64,000 nt of DNA from Malus domestica. Lineage: Eukaryota; Streptophyta; Magnoliopsida; Rosales; Rosaceae. This document shows, piece after piece, positions 47,901 through 58,901 of the stretch; positions within the stretch are counted from its first letter, which is position 1; each line of letters starts with the position of its first letter. The DNA is taken from contig NC_091661.1 of assembly GCF_042453785.1 (NCBI RefSeq), positions 32,293,501-32,357,500 of the forward strand, written 5' to 3'. A program made the position numbers and the translations under genes. The notes under the pieces are model-generated. The model ran no database searches. It was not told the DNA's origin and saw only the letters and a list, made by a program, of their open reading frames with translations.

Positions 47901-48061
47901 ATACAACTTTACATTAATATTTCAACACTGGTCCCATGGATGACGGACAGACTGAGAGCATTGATATCGAAACTGGGCGTATGGGAGGGATTATATGGAG
48001 TATTAATATTTTATTCCGACGCTTTTCATGACCGGTACTAATTAAATTAAACTCAGAATCC
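44959..48061. other. Gene-poor intergenic region
   Basis: Apart from a decayed RNase H fragment (46884-47045) I see no gene, RNA or repeat that I can support. There are short poly-A tracts and scattered AT-rich DNA. Confidence 0.45.
46884..47045 (+). pseudogene. RNase H-like (RVT_3) C-terminal remnant
   Basis: The frame reads HWNWIPRSANKQAHAATSLV and ends at TAG. The phrase W-x-PR-x-AN-x-x-AH-x-A is typical of the end of plant RNase H-like domains in non-LTR elements and their domesticated relatives. No upstream catalytic part is visible. Confidence 0.5.
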
Positions 48062-48069
48062 TATATATA
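48062..48069 (+). promoter_or_regulatory. TATA box of the ADH gene
   Basis: TATATATA lies 50-57 bp upstream of the ATG at 48119, implying a short leader of about 20-30 nt. Confidence 0.55.
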
Positions 48070-48118
48070 CATGCGCATGTCGATTCCTGTTTGATCCATA
48101 TATTCGATCAGAAATACA

Positions 48119-50384
48119 ATGTCATCAATATCAGAGAGGAGCCGCACATCACAAGTCATAACATGCAAAGGTATGCCTATTGCCTAATGAATGAATTACG
48201 GCCTGCACACAGTCGGTATTGCATATATAACATGCATACAAATATATATAATTAAGTTCATTAATACATATAATAATTAATTAAATGTGATGTGGTGGCG
48301 CATGCATGCAGCGGTGGTATGCTGGGGAGTAGGAGAAGCATGGAAGGTGGAAGAGATAGAGGTAGAGCCTCCAAAGAGGTCTGAAGTTCGGGTGAAGATG
48401 CTCTATGCCAGTCTCTGTCACACTGATATCTTGATCTCCAAAGGACACCCAATTGTAATTACTAATTACTACCTCAACTCAATATTCATCCCTTAATTTA
48501 TAACAGTAATAATCATTATATCGTTTACTTAATTAATTTGATTTTGTAGTAAGGGTTTATTTTCTTTCTTAATTTAAGATGGTCTTGTGATAATATTTTG
48601 ACAATTAATTAAGAGGGCCGGCGGGTGTGCTTTTTTTTTTTTCCAGCCTCTCTTCCCTCGAGTTCTTGGTCACGAAGGCGTTGGGTACGTACATACGTAG
48701 TATTGTTCATTATTCATTTATATATATAGGGACACACTTTTTTACACATATTTTGACACATGTTTTTGTGGGGTCCACTTCGTAATATACTTTAATGATC
48801 TAACTGTTTATCTTTTATGTCTTACCTCAAAGTTCATGTCTACAAAAAATTTCTCAAATTCCAAGCTATATTTATTTGTAGAACCGTATTAGTCAATTTT
48901 CTTGACAACAAATGAAATATCTTAATAATTTTGGATTTGTCTAATTTTTTTGCAATGATAGTCCATGAATAATGTACTAAAATTTAGACTGTTCGAAGAG
49001 TTGCAATACATCATAAAATCAGCCCTACAAAATAGATATCACAATGTGTGTCAAAAGCGTGGATCTTAACCTTGTATATGCGCCAACTAATTTTGCTGCA
49101 TGCATTTTTGCGCGCGCATGTAGTGTGGTGGAGAGCATCGGGGAGGATGTAAGAAACATAAACGGAGGAGACGTGGTGATTCCAACGTTTGTCTCAGAGT
49201 GCGAAGAATGCGAGAATTGCGTGTCGGGAAAGACAAACATGTGCCTGAAAAATCCTTTACCCTTCAGCGGTCTAATGCCGGATGGCACTTCGAGAATGTC
49301 CGTTGCCGGACAAAAGCTCTACCAACTCTTTTCTTGCTCCACATTGTCCGAGTACATGGTGGTTAATGTTAACTACCTCCTCAAGCTTCCTGGTATTAGT
49401 ACGACTAGTCCTAGTCTCCCCCACGCTAGCTTCCTCTCGTGCGGATTTTCTACTGGATTTGGGGCTCCTTGGAAGGAAGCAAAGGTTGAAAAGGGATCAA
49501 CCGTCGCGGTCGTTGGTCTTGGTGCTGTTGGATTAGGGGTAAGTACCAGTACTATGTAATGACATTTACTAGTAATTAAATGATTAACTATTGTATTCAT
49601 CTGAGTAATTAGCTGTAAACAACAACTAATTAATTAAATGGCCGGCCGACAGGCCGTTGAGGGGGCTAGAGCGCAAGGTGCGGCTAGGATCATTGGCATC
49701 GACAAAAATGAGAGGAAAAAAGGAAAAGGAGAAGCGTTCGGAATGACTGATTTTATAAACCCCGATGACGACGGTGATTGTAAATCGGTTTCTGAGCTGA
49801 TCAAACACTCAACGGCTGGAATGGGTGTTGATTATTGCTTCGAGTGCACTGGCTTTGCCCCCTTCATCAATGAAGCGCTTGAAGCCACAAAATTGGTATA
49901 TACTTTACTCTCTTTTTTCATTTTGTTTTTCCATACGAGGAGTACAAAATCTGTTCATTTAATTTCATCTTTTTTATCTGTTGCTTGCGTGCATGCATGG
50001 TTGTGCTTGTATCAGGGAACAGGAAAGGCAATAGTGATTGGAACCTCGACTGCAACAAGCGTTCAAATTAATTCCCTTCCCCTTTTGTGTGGACGAACCT
50101 TGAAAGGCTCCATATTTGGAGGGCTCAAACCGAAGACCGACCTTCCCGTTATAATCGACAAATGGATGAACAAGGTGAAGTACTAGCTCCTAACCCAAAG
50201 TCCTTGCTAGATATGAGGATTGTGATTGACAATTTCCGTTTTCATTTGTTTTTTAAATTGATTTCCCTCACAGGATATGCACCTTGACGAGCTTTTGACT
50301 CATGAAGTTCCTCTGATAGACATAAACCAAGCACTCGAGCTTTTAAGGCATCCTGATTGCGTCAAGGTTCTTATCAAGATTTGA
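48119..50384 (+). CDS. Zinc alcohol dehydrogenase-like protein
   Basis: Seven exons: 48119-48170, 48312-48454, 48647-48684, 49124-49538, 49653-49895, 50016-50174 and 50274-50384. They join to 387 codons (386 aa), normal for plant class-P/III-like medium-chain dehydrogenases. Catalytic zinc ligands are Cys53 (ASLCHTD), His74 (GHE) and Cys184 (SCGFSTG). The structural zinc lobe has Cys104, 107, 110 and 118. The Rossmann motif is GLGAVG (209-214), with Asp233 favouring NAD. The C-terminal part includes [10 protein letters not shown] and [11 protein letters not shown]. It should oxidise an alcohol or reduce an aldehyde in the cytosol; the substrate cannot be read from sequence. It resembles the Arabidopsis ADH-like set rather than ADH1 itself. 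Confidence 0.94.
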
Positions 50385-51248
50385 TGGCCTTGCTTGCCTG
50401 TATGCATCTTGTTACAAATAAATGAGTTCATTCGAGCCCCATATGTATTGTCGACACAAGGAATAAATGAACATTGATATGTTTTCGGATCTCTAGCATC
50501 TGAATAAGTAGTGAAATATATAAGCGTCATCTAATGTTCGCCCGTATCACAATATTCGAATAGTCACACAGATAAGTACAACCAGCAACCAGAAACTCCG
50601 GAAAGTAAGCCCCAACTCAACCTACCTTAGCAGAATCAAGTCACAGCCCTAAGGTTCCTAAAATAACTGCAGCTCTCCAACCTAGCAAAAAATAACAGAG
50701 AGGGATAAATCCTAATCCTACGTTGCAACTAAAGAATACATAAAGAAGATCACACACGGCCAGCTGAAAGAAAAATAGTGAGATGTTATTCGACACTGAC
50801 AAGTACAACTCCCAACACTACTAAGGCGATCGAGCTGCCTTTCTTTGGGCCTGTTTTCTAATCTTGACCAAAGCCTTGCACAGGATTATTTCAATTGAAG
50901 CCTAATAGCATATCAGCTACGTCTTCAGCACTGGAAAAGATCAATCATGTTCATGAAACAAAATATACTAAATTGTTACTTGGTTCAGCTCAATCAGAAG
51001 ACATCTGAACTAGGAATTTATCCATTACGTACAAACTTCAAAGGGCTAGAAATCCATTTATTAATCCTCCAACTTGTAATCACAATTATGATTGAAATGG
51101 CAGCTTTTGCAAAGTCTGACTACTATAACCATAGTACTGAAATAAACAACATCCTCCAAAACAATTATGGCAAGATCACATAGTTACACATCCAGTTTTA
51201 AACCCCATTAGTTAGCACCATTGGTACCTCAAGAGACTGAAACAAATC
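50385..51248. other. Convergent 3' flanks
   Basis: 3' untranslated DNA of the ADH gene (plus) and of the plastid-protein gene (minus) meet here. No further gene is seen. Confidence 0.5.
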
Positions 51249-52952
51249 TCACATGGTAGCTTCTACTTCAGGATCATTTTTTATTGGCACCGTGGGCGCA
51301 TCATTGTTCCCACCTCTCAAACGAGAAGACACATTGTCAATGGCTGAATTGAGCTGGCTTATTTTTGCATTCAATGTCATCCTAGTCTTCCGCTTTCCAG
51401 AAAAATGAAGATGAGTTAATATTTTTTTGAGCCAGAAAAATGGGAAATTTTTTTTTTAATAGATTGCATATCCAACATGTGGGAAATGGCGGATGTCATA
51501 GGGATCCCAAGTCTCTGCATTTAGAGAAATCTAAACCATTTGATTCATCTAACGGAATCCACTATTCCACATCAGAATAATTGCTTTACATTTAAACTCA
51601 TGTTTTGTACCGTATCACTTACTACCACTCCCCCTCTTTAATGAGTTCTATTTGTTTCTACCCTCCACGTTCCTTTTTAATTGTTCATCTTTTCCCAGTA
51701 AGAAAAAAAATTCCTACTCTTTCTCCAGTCTCACTAGTCGAAAACCGAACAGTAAAAAGTCATATTCCTTTTCTTTTTCCATTTTAATTTTTCGTATGTT
51801 TGTCCATCTCTTCAATTTTTAGCTTTCTCAATCTTTCATACATTTGAAAAGCTTTTAAGGACGTATCTAACAATGATCGACTAATTTTCTTCTATAATTT
51901 ATTTGATCGCAAAAAAGGGGTCGGCCTTGCCCACCCATTATTTCCTAAACCTGTTGACTTGCTTACTTGGGAAATTTGAAGAGATTTAAATCTCAATCGC
52001 ATTGGGATTCAAGAGATCTTCATGAACAAAATAATTATTATATAAAACAAAGAATAAGTGGATTTTGGCTTTGCTTGGATCGGGAGCAGTGAGTTGGGAG
52101 ATGAATAAATTTATATTGTGAGGCAGTGGGGATTCTGGGCAAAATTAAAAGTTAAAACAAAAATAACTTGAAAAGAAAGTAGTGAGTGATACGGTACAAA
52201 ACCTGAGTTTTTTTTAACAAAAAACATGAGTTTTTAATTTAAAAAAATTATGCTGATATGGAAGGCTTAGTTCTGTTAGATCAATCAAATGATTTAGATT
52301 TCTCTAAATGCACGTAAATGCACTAAAGCTAAATGTAAAGACTCGGGATCCATGTCCCAGTTACCTCCAAACCTTCATCGTAATATATAGGTCTTCTTGC
52401 TTTCCGGAATCCATATTCATCTTCATTAAGTAGAGATCTTCTAATCTGCATAAGACAAAAGTGAAATCCAGAATAAAAACCCATATGAAAAAAACATATG
52501 CGGAATGGTCATCCTATGCTTCAAAGAATGGCTGGACGAGGGTTTTGTATCAAGGGATTTAGTCAACATTAGCAAGAAATGCACTACAAAACATTAGATA
52601 AGGCGATTGAAAATGCACTACATGAGCATTACAAAGTCACTCCACAAAGAATTTTCAAATGGCTCCTTTCTAGTAGTCATTTACAAATCCCTCTATCTAA
52701 TGTTTTGCAGTGCATTTCAAACCCTTAACCAGGAAATCATTCATCAAAACACAAGATTAAGGGTCTTTGTGCGAAAACATGTAGCCAACAGGAATCAAGA
52801 CCATATAAAGAACACTAAATGTTGACAGACAGATAATAGTAATCTGCGGATGAGGAGCACAAGTTGTCAATCTTTTCATTCATACGGAGCAGTTTGCATC
52901 CTGAAATCAATGGGAGCATGGGAATCTAAAATCTAAACTTACGTGATCAATT

Positions 52953-52983
<31 letters not shown>

Positions 52984-55900
52984 TAATAATAATAAGACGA
53001 AGAAGAAGAAGAATGGGCATGTCATCAGAAAAAGTTGGCGCAGCAAATTTCAAATTTCTGCAGTAGAGCATCATTACAGTGATCTCTTTGCTTGCATCAA
53101 CAGTATAGTAAAAAACAACAACAAAGCCTTTTCCCACTAAGTGGGGTCGGCTATATGAATCCTAGAACGCCATTGCGCTCGGTTTTGTGTCATGTCCTCC
53201 GTTAGATCCAAGTACTCTAAGTCTTTTCTTAGAGTCTCTTCCAAAGTTTTCCTAGGTCTTCCTCTACCCCTTCGGCCCTGAACCTCTGTCCCGTAGTCAC
53301 ATCTTCGAACCGGAGCGTCAGTCGGCCTTCTTTGCACATGTCCAAATCACCGGAGCCGATTTTCTCTCATATTTCCTACAATTTCGGCTACTCCTACTTT
53401 ACCTCGGATATCCTCATTCTCAATCTTATCCTTTCTCGTGTGCCCACACATCCCACAAAGCATCCTCATCTCCGCTACACCCATTTTGTGTACGTGTTGA
53501 TGCTTCACCGCCCAACATTCTGTGCCATACAACATCGCTGGCCTTATTGCCGTCCTATAAAATTTTCCCTTGAGCTTCAGTGGCCTACGACGGTCACACA
53601 ACACGCCGGATGCACTCTTACACTTCATCCATCCAGCTCGTATTCTATGGTTGAGATCTCCATCTAATTCTCCGTTCTCTTGCAAGATAGATCCTAGGTA
53701 GCGAAAACGGTCGCTTTTTGTGATCTTCGCTAGATTGCTCCGGTCATTAGTGTGGATAAGTATATAAATGGATAGAGATAGGAAAGCAAACACAAGATGT
53801 ACGTGGTTCACCCAGATTGGCTACGTCCACGGAATAGAAGAGTTCTCATTAATTGTGAAGGGTTTACACAAGTACATAGGTTCAAGCTCTCCTTTAGTGA
53901 GAACAAGTGAATGATTTAGTACAAATGACATTAGGAAATATTGTGGGAGAATGATCTCGTAATCACGAAACTTCTAAGTATCGGAGTGTGGTGTCGTCTT
54001 GACTTGCCTTATCTGTCTCATAGGTAGATGTGTCATCTTCTCTGGAAGTACTCTTCCTCCATCCAGGGGTGGTATCTTTAACTGGTGGAGATGCACAAGG
54101 TAATGTATCAATTTCACTTGAAGCTTACTTGTAGTTTCAAGCTTGGTCAAGCGCGATACAAACCATGTAGTAGGAGTCCCCCAAGTCGCCGAGCTAGGGG
54201 GTCTGCTGAAAGAGGTGACAGACAAGGTAAGCAATCAGAGCACCGACTGATTGTTCACCTTCTCCCCATCTTGCAGCAGCATGAAGGATAAAGAGAAGAA
54301 AAATGAGAAGAGATGATATGAGATACTTTTGCTTTTGAAGAAGTAACTTTCCACAGGCTTATTCTTGAACTGAGCTGGAGGGTTTTCTGGTTTCCTCCAA
54401 AGTATAAGGCCGACTGAAGAATTTGAGGGTCAAAACAAGTCCATCAAATCTAGAGTACGTTCCACCCTGCTGATATGGGATACTTTTGCTTTTGACAGAG
54501 TAATGGATGTATCGGCACGTGTGCTGTTACGCTTGTCTCCACATGCTTCCTTGTATCCTTCGCACTTGCCCTATCTGTTCCTCAAGCAGATGCGGAATCT
54601 TCCCTGGAAACATAAGATGTTGAAGATGAGTACTCGAGAGCAATGTCAGGTAAGTAATCAGGTAAGGGGTTCCAGGCAGTCAGTTCCTGGCTGGAAGCTT
54701 GATTCCAAGTGCTGACTGATTGCTCTCTTTCTCCTTGTCTTGCAGGTAAAAACAAGGCCAAAGGAAAAGACAGGGAAAAAGCATGATATGGGATACTCTT
54801 GCTTTTAACCCTGATGATATGAGATATTCTTGCTCTAGTATAGCTTGTTTGCAGAGGTATTATCGGGGGGAAAGAAAGCTGAATATTTCGAAAGGCTTCG
54901 TTGGGAGTGCCCTCTCAGATATGATGAAGGGTTGAGCATTTTTGCAGGTCTGCCTGTCCGTTGGGGATGGAGGTCGACATATATAGGAGTCTCCCTAACA
55001 ACAAGTAGTAATGCTATTCATTTACCCTACTTGGTCATAGCACGGTAGTGGGAGCTGCCAGTTTCACATGTGTTAACTCTGTCAGAGCACTTTGAAAAAG
55101 TGGTCTGTGGTATCTGGCTCTCGAGATTCGGAGAACGATGCCTCTTCGATTTTTGAGAAAGCAATCATGCTGGGGGTCTGGCTCTCGAGATTCGGAGAGC
55201 AGTGTCTCTTCGATTTTTGAGGAAGTAATCATGTTGGGAGTTTGGCTCTCGAGATTCGGAGGGCGGTGCCTCTTCGATTTTGGAGCAAGCAATCCTGTTG
55301 GGAGTGTTGTCTCGAATGTGAGTAAAGGTTGGGCATGTTTGCTAGTCTACCTTGCCCGGAAGCACAAAGGTTGACACACAGGGACTTTCCAATTATCTAG
55401 CAATGGTACTGTTCCTTTACCCTCTCTTCGCTTTTGAGAAAGTAGTCATGTTGGGAGTCTGGCTCTCGAGATTCGGAGGACGGTGCCTCTTCGATTTTGG
55501 AGCAAGCAATCTTGTTGGGAGTGTTTTCTCGAATGTGAGTAAAGGTTGGGCATGTTTGCTAGTCTACCTTGCCACGAAGCACAGAGGTTGACACACAGGA
55601 ACTTTCCAATTATCCAGCAATGGTACTGTTCCTTTACCCTTGTGGGTAATAATATGGTAGCTAGACCTTCAAAATTTATGTGTCTAAACTTTGTTAGTGC
55701 TGTTTCTTTGCTATTCTTTTACCTTTCTTGGTCAAAGCGATGTAGTGGGAGCTGCAAGCTTCACGTGCTCAACTTTGGCAGAGAACTTTGGCAAAGTTAT
55801 CTATGGTACCCATGAGCTATTGTTGCGTGTGGGAAGTGGGTGATTGAACAGTAAGATTCATGTGCTTTCTACTTCACCAGAAGTCTTCGACAGAATGCCC

Positions 55901-58900
55901 ATAATTTCTGCAAAGCTGAGTGTGCGTGTGACAGGTGCTGACAAGGCTAGAATAGTAGGTGCCTCTTCGATTTCTGAGATCGGCCCTCGTGGTCTCTGAG
56001 CAGCCCAGCTTTTGAGAAAGCGAACGCCTCTTCGATTGATTCGGAGAACGATGCCTTATCGATTTTTGAGAAAGCAATCATGCTGGGGGTCTGGCTCTCA
56101 AAGATTCGGGGAGCAGTGTCTCTTCGATTTTTGAGAAAGTAATCATGTTGGGAGTCTGGCTCTCGAGATTCGGAGGGCGGTGCCTCTTCGATTTTGGAGC
56201 AAGCAATCTTGTTGGGAGTGTTTTCTCGAATGTGAGTAAAGGTTGGGCATGTTTGCTAGTCTACCTTGCCACGAAGCACAGAGGTTGACACACAGGGACT
56301 TTCCAATTATCCAGCAATGGTACTGTTCCTTTATCCTCTCTTCGATTTTTAAGAAAGTAGTCATGTTGGGAGTCTGGCTCTCGAGATTCGGAGGACGGTG
56401 CCTCTTCGATTTTGGAGCAAGCAATCTTATTGGGAGTGTTTTCTCGAATGTGAGTAAAGGTTAGGCATGTTTGCTAGTCTACCTTGCCACGAAGCACAGA
56501 GGTTGACACACAGGGACTTTCCAATTATCCAGCAGTGGTACTGTTCCTTTACCCTTGTGGGTAATAATATGGTAGCTAGACCTTCAAAATTTATGGGTCT
56601 AAACTTTGTTAGTGCTGTTTCTTTGCTATTCTTTTACCCTTCTTGGTCAGAGCGATGTAGTGGGAGCTGCAAGCTTCACGTGCTCAACTTTGGCAGAGAA
56701 CTTTGGCAAAGTTATCTGTGGTACCCATGAGCTATTGTTGCGTGTGGGAAGTGGGTGATTGAACAGTAAGATTCATGTGTGTTCTACTTCCCCAGAAGTC
56801 TTCGACAGAATGCCCATAATTTCCGCAAAGCTGAGTGTGCGTGTGACAGGTGCTGACAAGGCTGGAAAAGTAGGTGCCTCTTCGATTTCTGAGATCGGCC
56901 CTCGTGGTCTCTGAGGAGCCCAGCTTTTGAGAAAGCGAGCGCCTCTTCGATTTCTGAGATCGGCCTTCGTGGTCTTTGAGCAGCCCAACTTTTGAGAAAG
57001 CAAACGCCTCTTCGATTTCTGAGATCAACCCTCGTGATCTTTAAGCAGCTCAGCTTTTGAGAAAGCAAACGCCTCTTCGATTTCTGAGCAGGCGCCTCTT
57101 CGATTTCTGAAGCTCCGTCGAGTGCAGATTTTTATAGGGGCTGGCATTAAGTTCCAAAGCACACTTGAATCTCCACCAGTAGAAGCTTCATTCTTGCACT
57201 TCTAAGATCTTGATTTGTCCGACCTCTTCTCTCTTCAACACCTTTGAAAATGTCTGGCCCCTCCGACCGTCGTTTTGACTTGAACCTTGTTGAAGAGGCA
57301 GCCCCGCCTTCTCCAGACAACATATGGCGCCCATCCTTCGTCTCCCCTACTGGTCCTCTTACCGTTGGGGATTCCGTGATGAAGAATGATATGACCGCTG
57401 CGGTGGTGGCCAGGAACCTTCTCACTCCCAAAGATAACAGACTACTTTCCAAACGGTCTGATGAGTTAGCTGTTAAGGATTCGCTGGCTCTCAGTGTTCA
57501 GTGTGCAGGTTCTGTGTCTAATATGGCCCAACGCCTATTTGCTCGAACCCGCCAAGTTGAATCATTGGCGGCTGAAGTGATGAGTCTCAAACAGGAGATT
57601 AGAGGGCTCAAGCATGAGAATAAACAGTTGCACCGGCTTGCACATGACTATGCTACAAACATGAAGAGGAAGCTTGACCAGATGAAGGAAACTGATGGTC
57701 AGGTTTTACTTGATCATCAGAGATTTGTGGGTTTGTTCCAAAGGCATTTATTGCCTTCGTCTTCTGGGGCTGTACCGCGTAATGAAGCTCCGAATGATCA
57801 ACCTCTGATGCCTTCTCCTTCTAGGGTTCTGTCCAGTACTGAGGCTCCAAATGATCCCCCTCCGGTGCCTTCTCTTTCTGGGGCTCTACCGACTGCTGAG
57901 ACTTCTCCTAAGCAACCTTTGTGAAGGCTCCCTCTTGTGTGTTTATTTTGACTCATGTATATGTACATATTTGTAGCTTATCGGGGATATCAATAAATAA
58001 GCTTTCCTTCAACAGTATAGTAAATCACAAAATACTAAAGGGCAAGGATATAAAAGTAACATCCTACAACAGTCAAATAATGGATTTACTCTACCAAAGA
58101 GTATTCTTTCTTCTATGTTTAGAGTACTACAAAAATAATATTAAAAAAAAAAAAAAGAGTAAATCTTAGCAATGATTACTCCAAGGAAGCATGGTAATTA
58201 GGAGAATACTACCCAGTTTTCTTTTGGTAAGCATACAGATTCCACTACATTCCATCCATGGGTTAGGAACTTAGGTGTTGAATATGTGAAAAAGCGTATA
58301 TTTAGGAAAATAAATTAATAAATAAATATGATGAACACAAATCGAAACACGTGAATACCGAAGCTCAGAAGAGTTATATGTGGGATAATATGGAAGCACC
58401 TGTGGAGCAAAAACGTAAGCCAAAGTCCCAAAGACAGCACCTCCTAACACAAAACCAGCGACGAAATCAGCACCGCCGCCGCCGCCTCTACTGTCGTCAC
58501 TGCAGTGCAGCATATACAAAGGAATGGAATAAAACGGAGAGCAATTGAGAAATTGGAATTGGTATAGAAATGGAATATTACCTGTACTCGGCACGAACGG
58601 CGAAATTGCGATTGGTTCGCAGGTGAAAATGTTTCCTTTGGGTTTGGGCCTTGGCAGAGGACCACAAAACCTCACGCGCCTTCAGCTGGCATCCGCTGCC
58701 TGTACCCATTAGACATCACTAGAGCATCAGACTAAACAACACAGAGAGTCACAGACGATATTGCAATTTACAGATACATAATACATTGCCACTGTTGTTT
58801 GTTGTATAAATTAATTAACAATAAGAATCTGCTATTCGAGATTTCCGATTGAGTCACATACCTGCGAATGAGGTGGATAGAGGAGCAAAGCAGATAGCCA

Positions 58901-58901
58901 T
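51249..58901 (-). CDS. Small chloroplast membrane protein with a 6-kb intron
   Basis: Five exons: 58901-58862, 58699-58582, 58499-58400, 52445-52365 and 51392-51249. They join with correct phase to 161 codons (160 aa). Residues 1-52 look like a plastid transit peptide (MAICFAPLSTSFAG, rich in Ser, Arg and Ala). Residues ~64-85 form one membrane segment (DFVAGFVLGGAVFGTLAYVF). After it come RRSLLNEDEYGF, RPIYYDEGLE and a helical stretch (RMTLNAKISQLNSAIDNVSS), ending DPEVEATM. This matches a conserved plant family described as chloroplast (inner envelope) membrane proteins, such as At1g42960; that name is from memory. The function is not known. Intron 3 (52446-58399) carries the 4.9-kb chimeric retro-insertion. 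Confidence 0.88.
52954..53010. repeat. (AAT)n/(GAA)n microsatellite
   Basis: About a dozen AAT units with one AAC, then AAGACG and GAAGAA. It lies ~100 bp left of the chimeric insertion, inside intron 3 of the plastid-protein gene. Confidence 0.9.
53097..53112. repeat. Target-site duplication, left
   Basis: TCAACAGTATAGTAAA, repeated exactly at 58009-58024. Length and position fit target-primed reverse transcription by a LINE. Confidence 0.93.
53137..53705 (-). pseudogene. RTE LINE reverse-transcriptase C terminus
   Basis: The frame from FRYLGSILQENGELDGDLNH through GTECWAVKHQHVHKMGVAEM, GRRGRGRPRKTLEETLRKDL to RIHIADPT and its stop is the end of the plant RTE-type ORF. One TGA replaces the Trp codon in RLRWFGHV (near 53345). 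The upstream reverse-transcriptase core is absent. Confidence 0.92.
53717..53958 (-). repeat. Partial Tat LTR inside the chimera
   Basis: Matches 26879-27393 from 'tttgtgatcttcgctagattg' to 'gagaatgatctc'. The outermost ~57 bp and the U3 part are missing. Confidence 0.88.
55110..57110. repeat. Expanded ~64-bp repeats and ~450-bp higher-order repeats
   Basis: Units of 'ctctcgagattcggag..cggtgcctcttcgattttgg..aagcaatc' recur many times. Longer blocks with 'gtgagtaaaggttgggcatg' through 'actttccaattatcc' also recur (about 55316, 55536, 56230 and 56450), showing local amplification. Confidence 0.85.
57250..57924 (+). CDS. Intact antisense ORF from a Tat element (224 aa)
   Basis: ATG at 57250 opens MSGPSDRRFDLNLVEEAAPP. 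A conserved central part (SVMKNDMTAAVVARNLLTPK) follows, then a leucine-rich probable coiled coil (ESLAAEVMSLKQEI, LKHENKQLHRLAHDYATNMK), then Pro/Ser-rich repeats around NEAPNDQP. It has no stop, unlike the copy at 29733-30407. A TATA-like TTTATAG at 57131-57137 lies ~115 bp upstream, and AATAAA at 57992-57997 lies ~70 bp downstream, so the unit could be transcribed by itself on the plus strand. There are no membrane segments and no domain I can name. It opposes both the LINE/Tat direction and the host gene. Confidence 0.72.
   Translation: MSGPSDRRFDLNLVEEAAPPSPDNIWRPSFVSPTGPLTVGDSVMKNDMTAAVVARNLLTPKDNRLLSKRSDELAVKDSLALSVQCAGSVSNMAQRLFARTRQVESLAAEVMSLKQEIRGLKHENKQLHRLAHDYATNMKRKLDQMKETDGQVLLDHQRFVGLFQRHLLPSSSGAVPRNEAPNDQPLMPSPSRVLSSTEAPNDPPPVPSLSGALPTAETSPKQPL
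58009..58024. repeat. Target-site duplication, right
   Basis: TCAACAGTATAGTAAA, the exact partner of 53097-53112. Confidence 0.93.

Larger units (their letters stand above)
53113..58008 (-). mobile_element. Chimeric RTE-LINE / Tat retro-insertion
   Basis: The 4,896-bp insertion is bounded by 16-bp duplications. On the minus strand its 3' end is the terminus of an RTE-clade LINE (53113-~53710, ending GGCTTTGTTGTTGTTTT). Upstream of that, without a gap, is sequence of the Tat family found at 26879-30480: part of the LTR (53717-53958), the tail, the expanded 64-bp repeats and the antisense ORF. Relative to the Tat element, ~280 bp spanning the TATA box, U3 and the start of the tail are missing at 53958. 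The body ends at 58008, 11 bp past an AATAAA of the antisense ORF. It sits in intron 3 of the plastid-protein gene. Confidence 0.85.

Noticed and set aside
52814-52900. Minus-strand open stretch (KLLRMNEKIDNLCSSS) next to an acceptor-like CAG, considered as an extra exon of the plastid-protein gene
   Set aside because: The five other exons already join in perfect phase to a complete family-like protein; this stretch has no good donor before its stop.
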